Source of the DNA: Cloacibacillus sp.
GTDB taxonomy: Bacteria > Synergistota > Synergistia > Synergistales > Synergistaceae
Direction: 5' to 3'
Assembly: GCA_036655895.1 (NCBI GenBank)
Contig: JAVVPF010000014.1
Location: 1-64,000 of the forward strand
DNA: 64,000 nucleotides
Below the pieces are notes generated by a model, which saw nothing but the letters and a program-made list of their open reading frames with translations, did not search any database and was not told the origin of the DNA. Positions within the stretch are counted from its first letter, which is position 1. Each line of letters begins with the position of its first letter. The position numbers and the translations under genes are program-made. Below, in pieces: positions 40,914 to 50,230 of this stretch.

Positions 40914-43190
40914 ATGGAGAAATTTAAATGTATCGGCTTAAAACAGAGCTTTGTAGATGCTCGTGAAAAGGTTACCGGCACCGCTAAGTACCTTGACGAT
41001 ATGACCTTTGCGGGGCTTTTGATTGGAAAAATACTGCGCTCGCCGCACCCGCACGCGAGGATACTGTCAATAGACACATCCGCCGCAGAGGCGCTTGTCG
41101 GTGTCAGGGCGGTGATCACAGCGAAAGACTGCCCGCAGAACAAATTCGGCATGGAAATAGCCGATGTCGATATGCTCGCGGTGGAAAAGGTCCGCTATGT
41201 TGGAGATGAAGTTGCGGCGGTTGCCGCGGATAATGACGAAATAGCGAACGAGGCGCTCAAACTCATAAAGGTTGAATATGAGGTGCTTCCGGTTGTAGAT
41301 GATACGATGAAGGCGCTCGAAAAAGATTCACTCCTCGTCCATGAAACCAATGGCTCAAATATTGCGCGTGAATATCACATCCAGCGCGGCGATATTGAAG
41401 CCGACCTTGCCTCTTGCGACTATGTTTTTGAAAAAGAATTTAGTACCCACCGCGTTTCAGGGCTGTATCTTGAACCGTTTGGAGCGGTGGCCCAGTGGGA
41501 AGCCAACGGCCGTCTTACCGTGTGGACGGGGCTGCAGTCGGCTTTTCAGGGAAGAAACGAGATCGCGAAAGCCCTTGGCATCAAGCCAACGATGGTGACG
41601 GTCAAATCTCCTTTCATCGGAGGCGGATTTGGCGCTAAGATATGGATAAGGAATTTCCATCCCATAGCGGCTGTCCTTGCTAAAAAGACGGGGCGTCCCG
41701 TAAAAATACTTCTCACGCGAGATGAAGAACAGCTCACCACGCGTCCAAGGATCGCGCCGCGTATGAAGGTCAAGCTCGGAATGATGAAGGACGGAACGAT
41801 GGTCTGCAAACAGTCTACCATCGTAGCAGATAATGGGGCCTATTCATGGGCTGCGCCGAAGGTTCTTCTAAACCTTTCAATGCGTACAGACTGCCTTTAC
41901 AGATATAAATCAAGCAAATGCGATTCCTACCTCGTTTACACAAACCTTATACCGACAAGCGGATTTCGGGGATACGGCAACAGTCAGATGCACTTCGCCG
42001 TTGAATCGTTCATTGACGAATGTTCTCGCGAAATTGGTTTAGATCCCGTTGAAGTCCGCCTTAAAAACTGCGTGCATAAGGGCGATGTGACGCTGCACCG
42101 CTGGCGCCTCAAGAGCTGTGAACTTTCCGAGTGCATCAGGATAGCGGCGGAAAAAATAAGAGAGAACCGACTGCCGGCAGAGGAAGAAAACGGTCGTATC
42201 AAGCGTGGTATCGGCGTCGCCTGCATGACGCACGTCTCCGGCAACCGCGGCGGGGATAAATTTGACGGCTCCTCCGCCATGATACGCATTCACGAAGACG
42301 GCGAGATCTTTATATTCTCAGGCGAAGCTGATTTGGGGCAGGGCGCAAAGACCGTTTTTGCGCAAATCGCCTCTGAGAGGCTTGGCGTGCCCATAGACAA
42401 TATAACGATCATGCCGCTTGACACCGACGTAAGCCCCTTTGGAATGGGCACCTATTCCAGCCGCGTAACCACGGTCGGAGGCAAGGCTGTCTTTTTGGCC
42501 AGTGAAAAAGTGCTGGATCAGGTGTTGACGTTGGCGGCCGAGATGAGCAAACGTCAGAGAGATACCATGTACATGGAGAACGGCCTCATTAAGTGCAGCC
42601 GTGACCCGTCAGTCCTGATGACGCTCAAAGAGGTGGCCGCAAAGGCAATTAGAAGCCGCGCAGGAGTCCCCCTCACCGCCTACGTTACCTACGACCCGCC
42701 TACGGAAGGCGCAGACAAAGATTTCTACGGAGACTATTCAAGCGCCTATTCTTTCGGAGCTCACGGAGTAGAAGTCGAAGTAGACACCTATACAGGCAAA
42801 GTGAAGGTGCTTCGCGTCATCGCCGTTCACGACGTCGGCAAGGTCATCAACGAACTGGGGCTTCACGGACAGATAACCGGCGGCGTCGCGCAAGGCATTG
42901 GCTGGTGTCTCTATGAGGATATGCTCTTTAAAAACGGCGTTCCGGCGACGAACGGCCTGCACGGCTATACCTTCATGACAATCAAAGACATGCCGGCCGT
43001 TGAAGGGATAGCGATAGAAAGCAATGACCCGATAGGCCCATACGGCGCAAAAGGCGTAGGCGAACCGACACTGATCCCCACCGCTCCCGCTATCGCGAAT
43101 GCTATAGAGGATGCCTGCGGAGTTCGTATCAGAGATCTTCCGATAACGCCGGAAAAACTTTACTGGGCTCTCCACACGCCGAATAAATAG
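40914..43190 (+). CDS. Molybdenum hydroxylase, molybdopterin (large) subunit
   Basis: A 758-aa xanthine-dehydrogenase-family catalytic subunit. Residues about 10-115 form the first domain (AREKVTGTAKYLDD), followed by cofactor-binding stretches FIGGGFGAK, SGFRGYGNSQMHFA, GEADLGQGAKT and the catalytic Glu in YGAKGVGEPTLIPTAP. It hydroxylates an aromatic N-heterocycle or aldehyde with water-derived oxygen. E. barkeri nicotinate dehydrogenase has this subunit split in two (NdhL, NdhM); here it is one chain. FAD and 2Fe-2S subunits lie at 45177 and 46062, after the transporter gene. The YqeB-type gene at 49151 points to a selenium-dependent enzyme. Confidence 0.92.
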   Translation: MEKFKCIGLKQSFVDAREKVTGTAKYLDDMTFAGLLIGKILRSPHPHARILSIDTSAAEALVGVRAVITAKDCPQNKFGMEIADVDMLAVEKVRYVGDEVAAVAADNDEIANEALKLIKVEYEVLPVVDDTMKALEKDSLLVHETNGSNIAREYHIQRGDIEADLASCDYVFEKEFSTHRVSGLYLEPFGAVAQWEANGRLTVWTGLQSAFQGRNEIAKALGIKPTMVTVKSPFIGGGFGAKIWIRNFHPIAAVLAKKTGRPVKILLTRDEEQLTTRPRIAPRMKVKLGMMKDGTMVCKQSTIVADNGAYSWAAPKVLLNLSMRTDCLYRYKSSKCDSYLVYTNLIPTSGFRGYGNSQMHFAVESFIDECSREIGLDPVEVRLKNCVHKGDVTLHRWRLKSCELSECIRIAAEKIRENRLPAEEENGRIKRGIGVACMTHVSGNRGGDKFDGSSAMIRIHEDGEIFIFSGEADLGQGAKTVFAQIASERLGVPIDNITIMPLDTDVSPFGMGTYSSRVTTVGGKAVFLASEKVLDQVLTLAAEMSKRQRDTMYMENGLIKCSRDPSVLMTLKEVAAKAIRSRAGVPLTAYVTYDPPTEGADKDFYGDYSSAYSFGAHGVEVEVDTYTGKVKVLRVIAVHDVGKVINELGLHGQITGGVAQGIGWCLYEDMLFKNGVPATNGLHGYTFMTIKDMPAVEGIAIESNDPIGPYGAKGVGEPTLIPTAPAIANAIEDACGVRIRDLPITPEKLYWALHTPNK

Positions 43191-43255
43191 AATCAGCGGC
43201 GGCAGTTGATGCATTTGTAAGAGATATATCAATCTTGGAATTGAGGTGCTGATAA

Positions 43256-45175
43256 TTGAACAACTTATGGAAGTTGCTGACAGAAGAGGGTAAAAAACGT
43301 AAATTAACCGGTTTTGACGCGCTTGCGATAAAGTATATCGCAGTCGCCATGTCTCTCTATCAGCTTGCACAGGCTACATTTTTAACAGTTCAGCCCCAGA
43401 TGCACTACGCGATCCACCTTACCTTCATTATGGTGCTCTGCGCGTTGATGTACACGAGGACCTTCCAGGCCCACGAACGCACCAGCACTAGAGTGCCGAT
43501 TGAGGACTGGTTTTACATTGCGATTCTAGCAGCGGCCGGTATCTACTATTGCTTAAACATGGGAACCTATCTAACGCGTATGCCTCAGGTTGACGAACTC
43601 AGCTCTCTTGAGATTGTAATTGGGATACTCACCGTAGCGGCGGTCATCGGGCTTACAAAGAGATGTATGGGTTTTGTGCTTCCGAGCATAGGATGTATAT
43701 TCCTGGCGTATGCGCTGTGGGGCCATCTTATCCCGGGGATACTCTATCATAGAAAATTGCTGGCCGTTGACATACTCGACCAGCTCGTATATACGACGAA
43801 CGGCATATATTCGTCGCCTATAGCGGCTGCCGCGACATACGTATTCATGTTCGTTATGTTCGGCTCATTCTTTGCGGCCTCAGGAGCAGGGGACTTTTTC
43901 TACAAGTTCTCAATGGCGATAGCTGGACGCTATGCCGGAGGAGCCGGTAAAGTTGCGATAATAACCAGCGGGCTTTTCGGAATGATCAACGGCAGCCCGA
44001 CCGCGAACGTTGTGACGACAGGTTCCTTTACAATCCCAATGATGAGAAAAGCCGGCTATGACGGGACCTTCTCTGGTGCGGTGACGGCTGTCGCGGCGAC
44101 AGGCGGCGGGATCATGCCGCCGATTATGGGAACGGCCGCCTTCTTGATGGTCGAGATGGCGGGTATATCATATAAGAACATTGCCATAGCCGCTTTTGTG
44201 CCCGGAGTTCTTTACTATCTCGCGTTGCTGCTCATCGTCCACTTCCGCGCAAAAAAATGCGGGCTGGTAGGCCTAGACCAGTCGGAACTTCCTTCCGTAC
44301 GGGAAACCCTCAAAGAAGGATGGATATTCCTCGTCCCCTTGGTGGTGCTAGTTGTAATGCTCATGGAAGGATACACGGCCAATTTATCCGCCGTCGTAGG
44401 TATAGTCGCTGTTGTGGCGGCGTCCTGGGCGCGTAAAAAAACAAGAATGCATCTGCCAGCGGTCATAAAAGCGTTGGAAGACGCCGCGAAATCAGCGGTC
44501 ATCGTTTCGCTTTCATGCGCGGTGGCGGGATGCGTTATCGCCGGGCTTATGACGACGGGACTTAGCGGAAAGCTGGCAAGCCTCATCCTCAGCTTAGGCG
44601 GAAACAGTACGCTTTCGGCATTGATACTCACGGCCGGCATCTGCACGCTGCTTGGAATGGGAATGCCTGTTGCAGCAGCCTACTGCCTCACTGCCGCCCT
44701 CTGCATCCCGTCGCTTTACGAGCTTGGCCTGCAGCCGCTCGAAGCGCACATGTTCGTCGTCTATTTTGCTACACTTTCGGCGATCACTCCTCCAGTCGCC
44801 GTAGCCTCCTATGCAGCGGCCGGAATATCCGAAGCCAACGCAGCGACAGTGGGGTGGCAGGCGTGCCGAATAGGCCTTGTATCGTTCATCGTACCGTTTA
44901 TCTTTGTCTTTGAACCGATGTTGATGGTCACACCGGATAACTTCTGCCTCCAGAGCGTCTGGATAATGATAACCGCGACGCTGGGCGTCCTCATCCTGTG
45001 TGCGGGACTTGAAGGCTACTTCAAAAAACCCATACCGATGCTGATGCGCGGTGTTCTTGTTATCGGCGGTCTGATGCTCATTTACCCGGGAGCTATAACA
45101 GACTACATGGGCCTTGGCGTGTTGGGTCTGCTTCTGGTTCAACAGTATTCTGGAATTAAATTAGGAGGGAAATAA
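43256..45175 (+). CDS. TRAP transporter fused membrane protein (4TM-12TM)
   Basis: A 639-aa fused DctQM-type permease of the TAXI-TRAP class, with about 18 hydrophobic segments. Typical motifs: GVLYYLALLLIVHFRA, MINGSPTANVVTTGSFTIPMM, AVAATGGGIMPPIMGTAAFLM and ITPPVAVASYAAAGI. TTG start with GAGGTG seven bases upstream. Partner of the TAXI binding protein at 38965. Its location between two subunit genes of the molybdenum hydroxylase ties uptake closely to the oxidation step. Confidence 0.92.
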   Translation: MNNLWKLLTEEGKKRKLTGFDALAIKYIAVAMSLYQLAQATFLTVQPQMHYAIHLTFIMVLCALMYTRTFQAHERTSTRVPIEDWFYIAILAAAGIYYCLNMGTYLTRMPQVDELSSLEIVIGILTVAAVIGLTKRCMGFVLPSIGCIFLAYALWGHLIPGILYHRKLLAVDILDQLVYTTNGIYSSPIAAAATYVFMFVMFGSFFAASGAGDFFYKFSMAIAGRYAGGAGKVAIITSGLFGMINGSPTANVVTTGSFTIPMMRKAGYDGTFSGAVTAVAATGGGIMPPIMGTAAFLMVEMAGISYKNIAIAAFVPGVLYYLALLLIVHFRAKKCGLVGLDQSELPSVRETLKEGWIFLVPLVVLVVMLMEGYTANLSAVVGIVAVVAASWARKKTRMHLPAVIKALEDAAKSAVIVSLSCAVAGCVIAGLMTTGLSGKLASLILSLGGNSTLSALILTAGICTLLGMGMPVAAAYCLTAALCIPSLYELGLQPLEAHMFVVYFATLSAITPPVAVASYAAAGISEANAATVGWQACRIGLVSFIVPFIFVFEPMLMVTPDNFCLQSVWIMITATLGVLILCAGLEGYFKKPIPMLMRGVLVIGGLMLIYPGAITDYMGLGVLGLLLVQQYSGIKLGGK

Positions 45176-45176
45176 A

Positions 45177-46049
45177 TTGAAAAAGGTTGAAAAACACTTA
45201 TTCCCTAAAACTATCGGAGAGGCGCTAGCGCTCCTTGAAGAATATAGGGGCGAAGCCCGTCTTGTATCTGGCGCTACAGATCTCATGCTCTGGATAAAAG
45301 AGGGCAAGGTTTCTCCGTCTGTTCTTGTAGACGTATCGGATATCCCGGAAATGAAATTCGTTGAAGTGCAAAATGGGAAACTGGTAATAGGGGCGTCAAT
45401 GACCCACGCTGAAATTGCCGCAAACCAACTGGTGAAGCAGCTGTTTCCCGCTCTCGCTGACGGCTGCCGGAGCGTCGGTTCGCCTCAGATACGCAACATA
45501 GCCACGCTTGCCGGCAATATAGTAAGCGCGCAGCCCGCGGCGGACTCTGTAGTCCCGCTGACGGCGCTTGGCGCGGTATGCGAGACCGTGAATTGTGACG
45601 GCGCGCGTAAGCGTCCGCTCTGCGAACTCTCAAAGACTGTAGGCGTAAGCTATATCGACCCAGCAAGGGAGATTCTCACGAAGATAGAGATAGCGATCCC
45701 CGCCTGCAAATATGGGACGGCCTTCAAACGTATCGCTTCGCGCGAAGCAATGGCGCTGCCGGTGGTCAACGTTGCTGTGATGCTTGAAGCCGCGCTCGAC
45801 GGAAGCATATCCGCCGCGCGTATCGTAGCCTCTCCTGTCTCCGTGACTCCGTTCCGTGCGAAAAAAGCTGAGGCCGCTCTCGTTGGCAAGAAGCCGTCCG
45901 CCGAAGTATTAGCCGCGGCCGCCGCTATCGCGGAAGACGAGGCTTCACCACGAGACTCTTTAGTGCGCGGTTCAGGGGCTTACCGTAAAGCGCTTGTAAA
46001 GGATCTTGTCGAACAGGCGCTTGTAGAAGCAGCCTCGGCGTTAGCGTAA
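45177..46049 (+). CDS. Molybdenum hydroxylase, FAD-binding (medium) subunit
   Basis: A 290-aa CoxM/XdhB-type flavoprotein subunit. Seen: the flavin motif ARLVSGATDLML near residue 30, VIGASMTHAEIA, and SVGSPQIRNIATLAGNIVSAQPAAD, the usual FAD pyrophosphate-binding block. TTG start with AGGAGGG upstream, one base after the TRAP gene. It passes electrons from the 2Fe-2S subunit to NAD(P)+ or another acceptor. The 2Fe-2S gene follows after 12 bp. Confidence 0.92.
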   Translation: MKKVEKHLFPKTIGEALALLEEYRGEARLVSGATDLMLWIKEGKVSPSVLVDVSDIPEMKFVEVQNGKLVIGASMTHAEIAANQLVKQLFPALADGCRSVGSPQIRNIATLAGNIVSAQPAADSVVPLTALGAVCETVNCDGARKRPLCELSKTVGVSYIDPAREILTKIEIAIPACKYGTAFKRIASREAMALPVVNVAVMLEAALDGSISAARIVASPVSVTPFRAKKAEAALVGKKPSAEVLAAAAAIAEDEASPRDSLVRGSGAYRKALVKDLVEQALVEAASALA

Positions 46050-46061
46050 GGAGTGATTGAG

Positions 46062-46547
46062 ATGCAGGAATTAAAATGTGTCGTTAACGGTAAAAATGTT
46101 GCCATAATGATCGACCCCAGCCACTCCCTGGCTGACGTAATAAGGTACGACCTCGGCCTTACGGGAACTAAAAAAGGGTGTGAAGAGGGCGAATGCGGCG
46201 CCTGCACTGTACTTGTGGACGGCCTGCCGGTCGACTCTTGCATCGTTCCCGCTATGAAGGCGCAGGGGCGCAGCATTCTCACAATAGAGGGACTTGAGCA
46301 GAACGGAGAGCTCGACCCGATCCAGGAGGCTTTTGTGGAAGCGGGCGCCATTCAGTGCGGCTTTTGCACTCCAGGCGTAGTACTTTCCGCTAAGGCGCTT
46401 CTTATGCGCGAGGAGAACCCAACCAAGGAAGAGGTACGTGACGAACTTTCAGGGCACTTCTGCCGCTGCACCGGATATTTGCAGTTCTACGACGCAGTAA
46501 AAATAGCCTCGGAAAAAATAGCGGCACGTAAGGCCGCAAAGGCTTAA
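46062..46547 (+). CDS. Molybdenum hydroxylase, 2Fe-2S (small) subunit
   Basis: A 161-aa two-cluster ferredoxin-type subunit. The N-terminal plant-type [2Fe-2S] motif is CEEGECGACTVLVDG with a later Cys in VDSCIVP; the C-terminal four-helix domain has CGFCTPG and CRCTGY. The frame opens at a GTG (46053) that is part of the ribosome site; the ATG at 46062 is eight bases after AAGGAG. Completes the three-subunit hydroxylase. A hairpin with a T run follows. Confidence 0.94.
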   Translation: MQELKCVVNGKNVAIMIDPSHSLADVIRYDLGLTGTKKGCEEGECGACTVLVDGLPVDSCIVPAMKAQGRSILTIEGLEQNGELDPIQEAFVEAGAIQCGFCTPGVVLSAKALLMREENPTKEEVRDELSGHFCRCTGYLQFYDAVKIASEKIAARKAAKA

Positions 46548-46570
46548 ACCGGAAGATTTTATTAAAAACG

Positions 46571-46614
46571 AGGGACTGCGGCGGAAAAAAGAAAAATTCT
46601 GCCGCGGCCTTTTT
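46571..46614 (+). terminator. Terminator/attenuator after the 2Fe-2S subunit gene
   Basis: AGG + GCGGC pair with GCCGC + CCT around a small internal loop, with an A-rich 18-nt loop, then TTTTT. Confidence 0.6.
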
Positions 46615-46644
46615 ATAAATGTCTTATGAAAGGAGCATTTTTAT

Positions 46645-49119
46645 ATGCAGCGAATCGGTCTATTTACACCAATCACTATAAATTCCATGGAACTTGCCAA
46701 CAGAGTCATCATGTCTCCGATGTTCACAAACTCGGCGGCGTCGGGAGGATTTGTATCTAAAAATACCATCAAACACTACGTGGACAGGGCGCGCTCCGGC
46801 GTCGGACTGATAATGACGGAACACACAAGCGTCAGCTCAAAATTCATCCATGCAGGGCTCCGTCTCCAAATCAGCCGTGATGAACACATAGATGGCTTTA
46901 AAAAACTTATCGAAGCGGTTCACGGCGAAGGGTGCAAAATTGGACTCCAGATCGCGCACTCGATCTACGGCGTAGGCAAGAAACCGCACGAACTGACGAA
47001 CGAAGAATGTTACGGCATCATCGATGATTTTGTAGCTGGTGCGCGGCGCGCCTATGAGGCAGGTTTTGACGCCATAGAGCTGCATTATGCGCATACCTAC
47101 ACGATGGCGGATTTCATCTCGCGCCGTACCAATCTGCGCACAGACGAATTTGGCGGCGACATCTACGGCAGAATGTTTATGCACTTGGAAATCCTCAAAA
47201 AGATCCGCGCGCTAGTGGGTCCAGAGTATCCGCTCTTTGCCAGAATCAGCGCCGAAGAATTTGTACTGGGCGGCAACACGATCGTCCAGAGCCGCATCTT
47301 TGCGCAGGAGCTAGTCAAGCACGGCATCGACTGTATGGACGTCTCCGCCGGAGTCCGCTTCGACGACGCGCCAGTGAAGGGCTATTCAGACCAGAGGGGC
47401 AAGCCGACAATAGAATATCCAGACGGCCCTAACGTCTATCTTGCAGAAGAGATAAAAAAATGCGTCAGCGTCCCTGTGGTGACAGTGGGAAAACTTGGCA
47501 ACCCTGAATTTGCCGACAACGTCATTGCGGAGGGCCGCGCGGACATGGTGGCTTTAGCGCGTCCGCTTATAGCCGATCCCATGTGGGTGCGTAAAGCTCA
47601 AGATCACCGTTTTGACCGCATCACCGAATGTCTATACTGCACCGAATGCCTTTACGAACGTCACGACCCTTCCGCCTACATCCATTGCATGAGATATACC
47701 TGTCAGAACGCGTGCCCCGCAAACGTTGAAGTGCCGCTATATCTCGATTTTGCAAGAAGAGGGATGTACAAGGAGGCCTATCAGGTGATTCAGAACGAAA
47801 ATCCGCTTGTTCTGACCTGCGGCCGCGTCTGCAACCATCTCTGTGAAAACATGTGCAACCGCGTTAAAATCGACGAACCAATAGCCATCCGTGGCATAAA
47901 ACGTTTTATAACGGACTGGCTGCTTGAGCACGACGGGAAATTCCCGCTTCCAGCGATGGAGCCGCGCAGCGCAAAGCGCGTCGCAGTTGTCGGTTCCGGC
48001 CCATCAGGTCTCTCATGCGCATTTTACCTTCAGAAAAAGGGCTACGATGTGACGGTCTACGAAGCACTTGATGTCATTGGCGGAATGCTTGCGGTGGGGC
48101 TTCCCGAATACCGTCTCCCCAAGGAAAAGTTTGCCAAGGAGATAGAACTTTTCAAGGAAATGGGCATCAAATTCATCACAGGCGCAAAGATTGGCAGAGA
48201 ACTTTCGGTTAAAGAACTACGCAGCCTCGGCTACATGGCGGTCTATCTAGCCGTCGGAGACCACAATGACAGAAAACTTGGCGTAGCCGGGGAAGATTAC
48301 GAAGGCGTCACATCAGGCGTATCGTTCCTGCGCTCGGTGAAGACCGGCGGCGAAAGCGGTCTTCAAGGTAAAGAGGTCGTAGTGGTCGGCGGAGGCAATG
48401 TATCTATGGACTGTGCAAGAACGGCGATACGCCTTGGTGCGTCAAAAGTGTCGCTGCTCTGCCTTGAAAAAGAAAACGAGATGCCAGCGCATCCTGACGA
48501 AGTTAAAGAGGGCAAAGAAGAGGGGCTCTACGTATTCAACGGATGGGGGCCGATGGCCATCTCAGCACAAGAGGGGCGCGCTGATGAGGTGACCTTCAAA
48601 GAATGCACCGCCGTCTTTGATGATTCTGGCCGCTTCAACCCTTCATACGATGAAAACTCTCTCTTAAAGGTGCACGCCGATCTTGTTATTTGCGCCATCG
48701 GGCAGGCTCTGAGCTGGGAAGTGGCTGAAGCCGACGAAGAGCTCATCGCGATACGCGGCAATGTCATACCAGCCGCCTATCGCGGCACTACCGCCACGCC
48801 TTGGATATTCGCCGGCGGCGACTGCACGACGGGCCCAGATTCCGTTGTCAGCGGAGTCAACCGCGGCAAAGAGGCCGCCTCGTCGATAGATCGCTACTTG
48901 GGCGGCGACGGACAGGTGATAGCGCCAAAACATCTGGCACGAGAGATGAGCAAGCCTATTGACGAAACTCCGACGCAACGCGAGAAGATGGCCATGCTTG
49001 AACCACAAGCGCGTAAGGACTGTTTTTGCGAGGTGGAGTGCGGCTTTTCCGAAGAACAGGTTGCAAAAGAGGCAGGAAGATGCCTGCGCTGCGACGTTCT
49101 TAAGATAAACCGCTTGTAA
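46645..49119 (+). CDS. Fused old-yellow-enzyme / GltD-like Fe-S flavoprotein
   Basis: An 824-aa two-part oxidoreductase. Residues about 1-345 form an NADH:flavin oxidoreductase (OYE) barrel (LFTPITINSMELANRVIMSPM, GLQIAHS, DAIELHYAHTYTMADFIS, ADMVALARPLIADP). The rest resembles the GltD/NfnL family: Cys-rich YTCQNACPANVEVPLYL and CGRVCNHLCENMCN for Fe-S clusters, FAD motif VAVVGSGPSGLSCAFYLQ, a second dinucleotide motif VVVVGGGNVSMDCARTA, and IFAGGDC near the end. Usual dienoyl-CoA/enoate reductases are about 640-670 aa with another C-terminal layout. It may supply electrons from NAD(P)H to the ring reductase or reduce an alkene itself. Confidence 0.85.
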   Translation: MQRIGLFTPITINSMELANRVIMSPMFTNSAASGGFVSKNTIKHYVDRARSGVGLIMTEHTSVSSKFIHAGLRLQISRDEHIDGFKKLIEAVHGEGCKIGLQIAHSIYGVGKKPHELTNEECYGIIDDFVAGARRAYEAGFDAIELHYAHTYTMADFISRRTNLRTDEFGGDIYGRMFMHLEILKKIRALVGPEYPLFARISAEEFVLGGNTIVQSRIFAQELVKHGIDCMDVSAGVRFDDAPVKGYSDQRGKPTIEYPDGPNVYLAEEIKKCVSVPVVTVGKLGNPEFADNVIAEGRADMVALARPLIADPMWVRKAQDHRFDRITECLYCTECLYERHDPSAYIHCMRYTCQNACPANVEVPLYLDFARRGMYKEAYQVIQNENPLVLTCGRVCNHLCENMCNRVKIDEPIAIRGIKRFITDWLLEHDGKFPLPAMEPRSAKRVAVVGSGPSGLSCAFYLQKKGYDVTVYEALDVIGGMLAVGLPEYRLPKEKFAKEIELFKEMGIKFITGAKIGRELSVKELRSLGYMAVYLAVGDHNDRKLGVAGEDYEGVTSGVSFLRSVKTGGESGLQGKEVVVVGGGNVSMDCARTAIRLGASKVSLLCLEKENEMPAHPDEVKEGKEEGLYVFNGWGPMAISAQEGRADEVTFKECTAVFDDSGRFNPSYDENSLLKVHADLVICAIGQALSWEVAEADEELIAIRGNVIPAAYRGTTATPWIFAGGDCTTGPDSVVSGVNRGKEAASSIDRYLGGDGQVIAPKHLAREMSKPIDETPTQREKMAMLEPQARKDCFCEVECGFSEEQVAKEAGRCLRCDVLKINRL

Positions 49120-49150
49120 GATAAAATATAGAAAGAGGTTTTTCTTTGTC

Positions 49151-49948
49151 ATGACAGATAATAAAACCGCCGTCGTAAGAGGCGGCGGCGACCTTGCAAC
49201 AGGAATAATCTACAGACTCTGGAAGGCCGGCTACTCTGTGCTTGTGCTTGAAACAAAGTGTCCGCTTGTAGTACGCCGAACTGTAGCGGTTGCCTCAGCC
49301 ATCTTTGACGGTGCTGCCATGGTAGAGGATATGAAGTCCGTACGTATTGACTCTGTGGGAGAATTTACAAAAGGTTCTCATATTATACAAGTGCTTGTTG
49401 ATCCAGAAGGACAATCTATAGAAAAAATATCCCCAGACCTGGTCGTAGATGCCGTTATGGCAAAGAAAAACATTGGTACAACAAAAGATATGGCGCCGCT
49501 TGTCATTGCGATCGGGCCTGGATTTTCCGCGCCTCAGGATGTGCATGCCGTTATAGAGACAAAACGCGGCCACACGCTGGGACGCGTTATAACGAATGGC
49601 GCCGCTATTCCAAATACAGGCGTTCCGGGAATCATAAAAGGCTACAGCACGGAACGGCTGCTTCGCGCTCCAAAAGAGGGCTATTTGCTTCCGGTGCGTA
49701 AAATAGGCGACGAGGTGGCAGCAGACGAGGTCATAGGCTATGTTGACGGAATAGAGGTATGCTCAAAGCTTGACGGGATACTGCGAGGGCTCATTCATCC
49801 GCACGTTCATCTCACACAGGGGCTGAAGATAGGCGATGTTGATCCTCGCGGCGACGCCTCTCACTGCTGGAGCATAACGGACAAGGCTTTGGCTATTGCC
49901 GGCGGAGTGCTGGAAGTAATAATGAGTAAAGACTCAATCTTAAGGTAA
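49151..49948 (+). CDS. yqeB: YqeB/EF2563-type selenium-dependent molybdenum hydroxylase accessory protein
   Basis: A 265-aa protein opening TAVVRGGGDLATGIIYRLW, then LVLETKCPLVVRRTVAVASAIFDG, with a middle IGPGFSAPQDVHAVIETKRGH. These match the YqeB (EF2563) family, found with selenium-dependent molybdenum hydroxylases and thought to help place labile selenium or the cofactor. Last gene of the operon. It makes the hydroxylase encoded upstream a probable non-selenocysteine selenium enzyme, as reported for nicotinate dehydrogenase of E. barkeri. The ribosome site is weak (AGAGGT about 12 bases before ATG). Confidence 0.85.
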   Translation: MTDNKTAVVRGGGDLATGIIYRLWKAGYSVLVLETKCPLVVRRTVAVASAIFDGAAMVEDMKSVRIDSVGEFTKGSHIIQVLVDPEGQSIEKISPDLVVDAVMAKKNIGTTKDMAPLVIAIGPGFSAPQDVHAVIETKRGHTLGRVITNGAAIPNTGVPGIIKGYSTERLLRAPKEGYLLPVRKIGDEVAADEVIGYVDGIEVCSKLDGILRGLIHPHVHLTQGLKIGDVDPRGDASHCWSITDKALAIAGGVLEVIMSKDSILR

Positions 49949-50150
49949 GAAGGCCAAAGCTTCGGTTTAGAACATTGAATGACCGTAGGCAATAGAGGAT
50001 GCGGTGACCCTGTTGTTATTCTCCGCCAATTCTTGGTTGTGAGGCGAATACGGCGTAACTTTGAGTGAAATATCTCTGTTTTTATTTGACTAATAAGATG
50101 TCTGGCGCCTTCTTTTTTATTTGGATGCTGCGGGGGCGCGTGACATAATA
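49949..50150. other. Intergenic stretch without gene
   Basis: About 200 bp between the end of the long operon and the terminator of the minus-strand genes. I see no coding signal, clear hairpin or promoter. Confidence 0.5.
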
Positions 50151-50195
50151 AAAGGCCCGCATCGACGCGTAGTTTTACGCGCGGTGCAGGCCTTT
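50151..50195 (-). terminator. Terminator of the minus-strand DUF3795 gene
   Basis: Long imperfect stem: AAAGGCC / GGCCTTT, GCA / TGC and CGCGTA / TACGCG, around small mismatches. On the minus strand it is followed by TTTTATTATG. Confidence 0.85.
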
Positions 50196-50230
50196 GAATT
50201 TATGCCGATTGAAAATTTTTGCTCAGTGCC

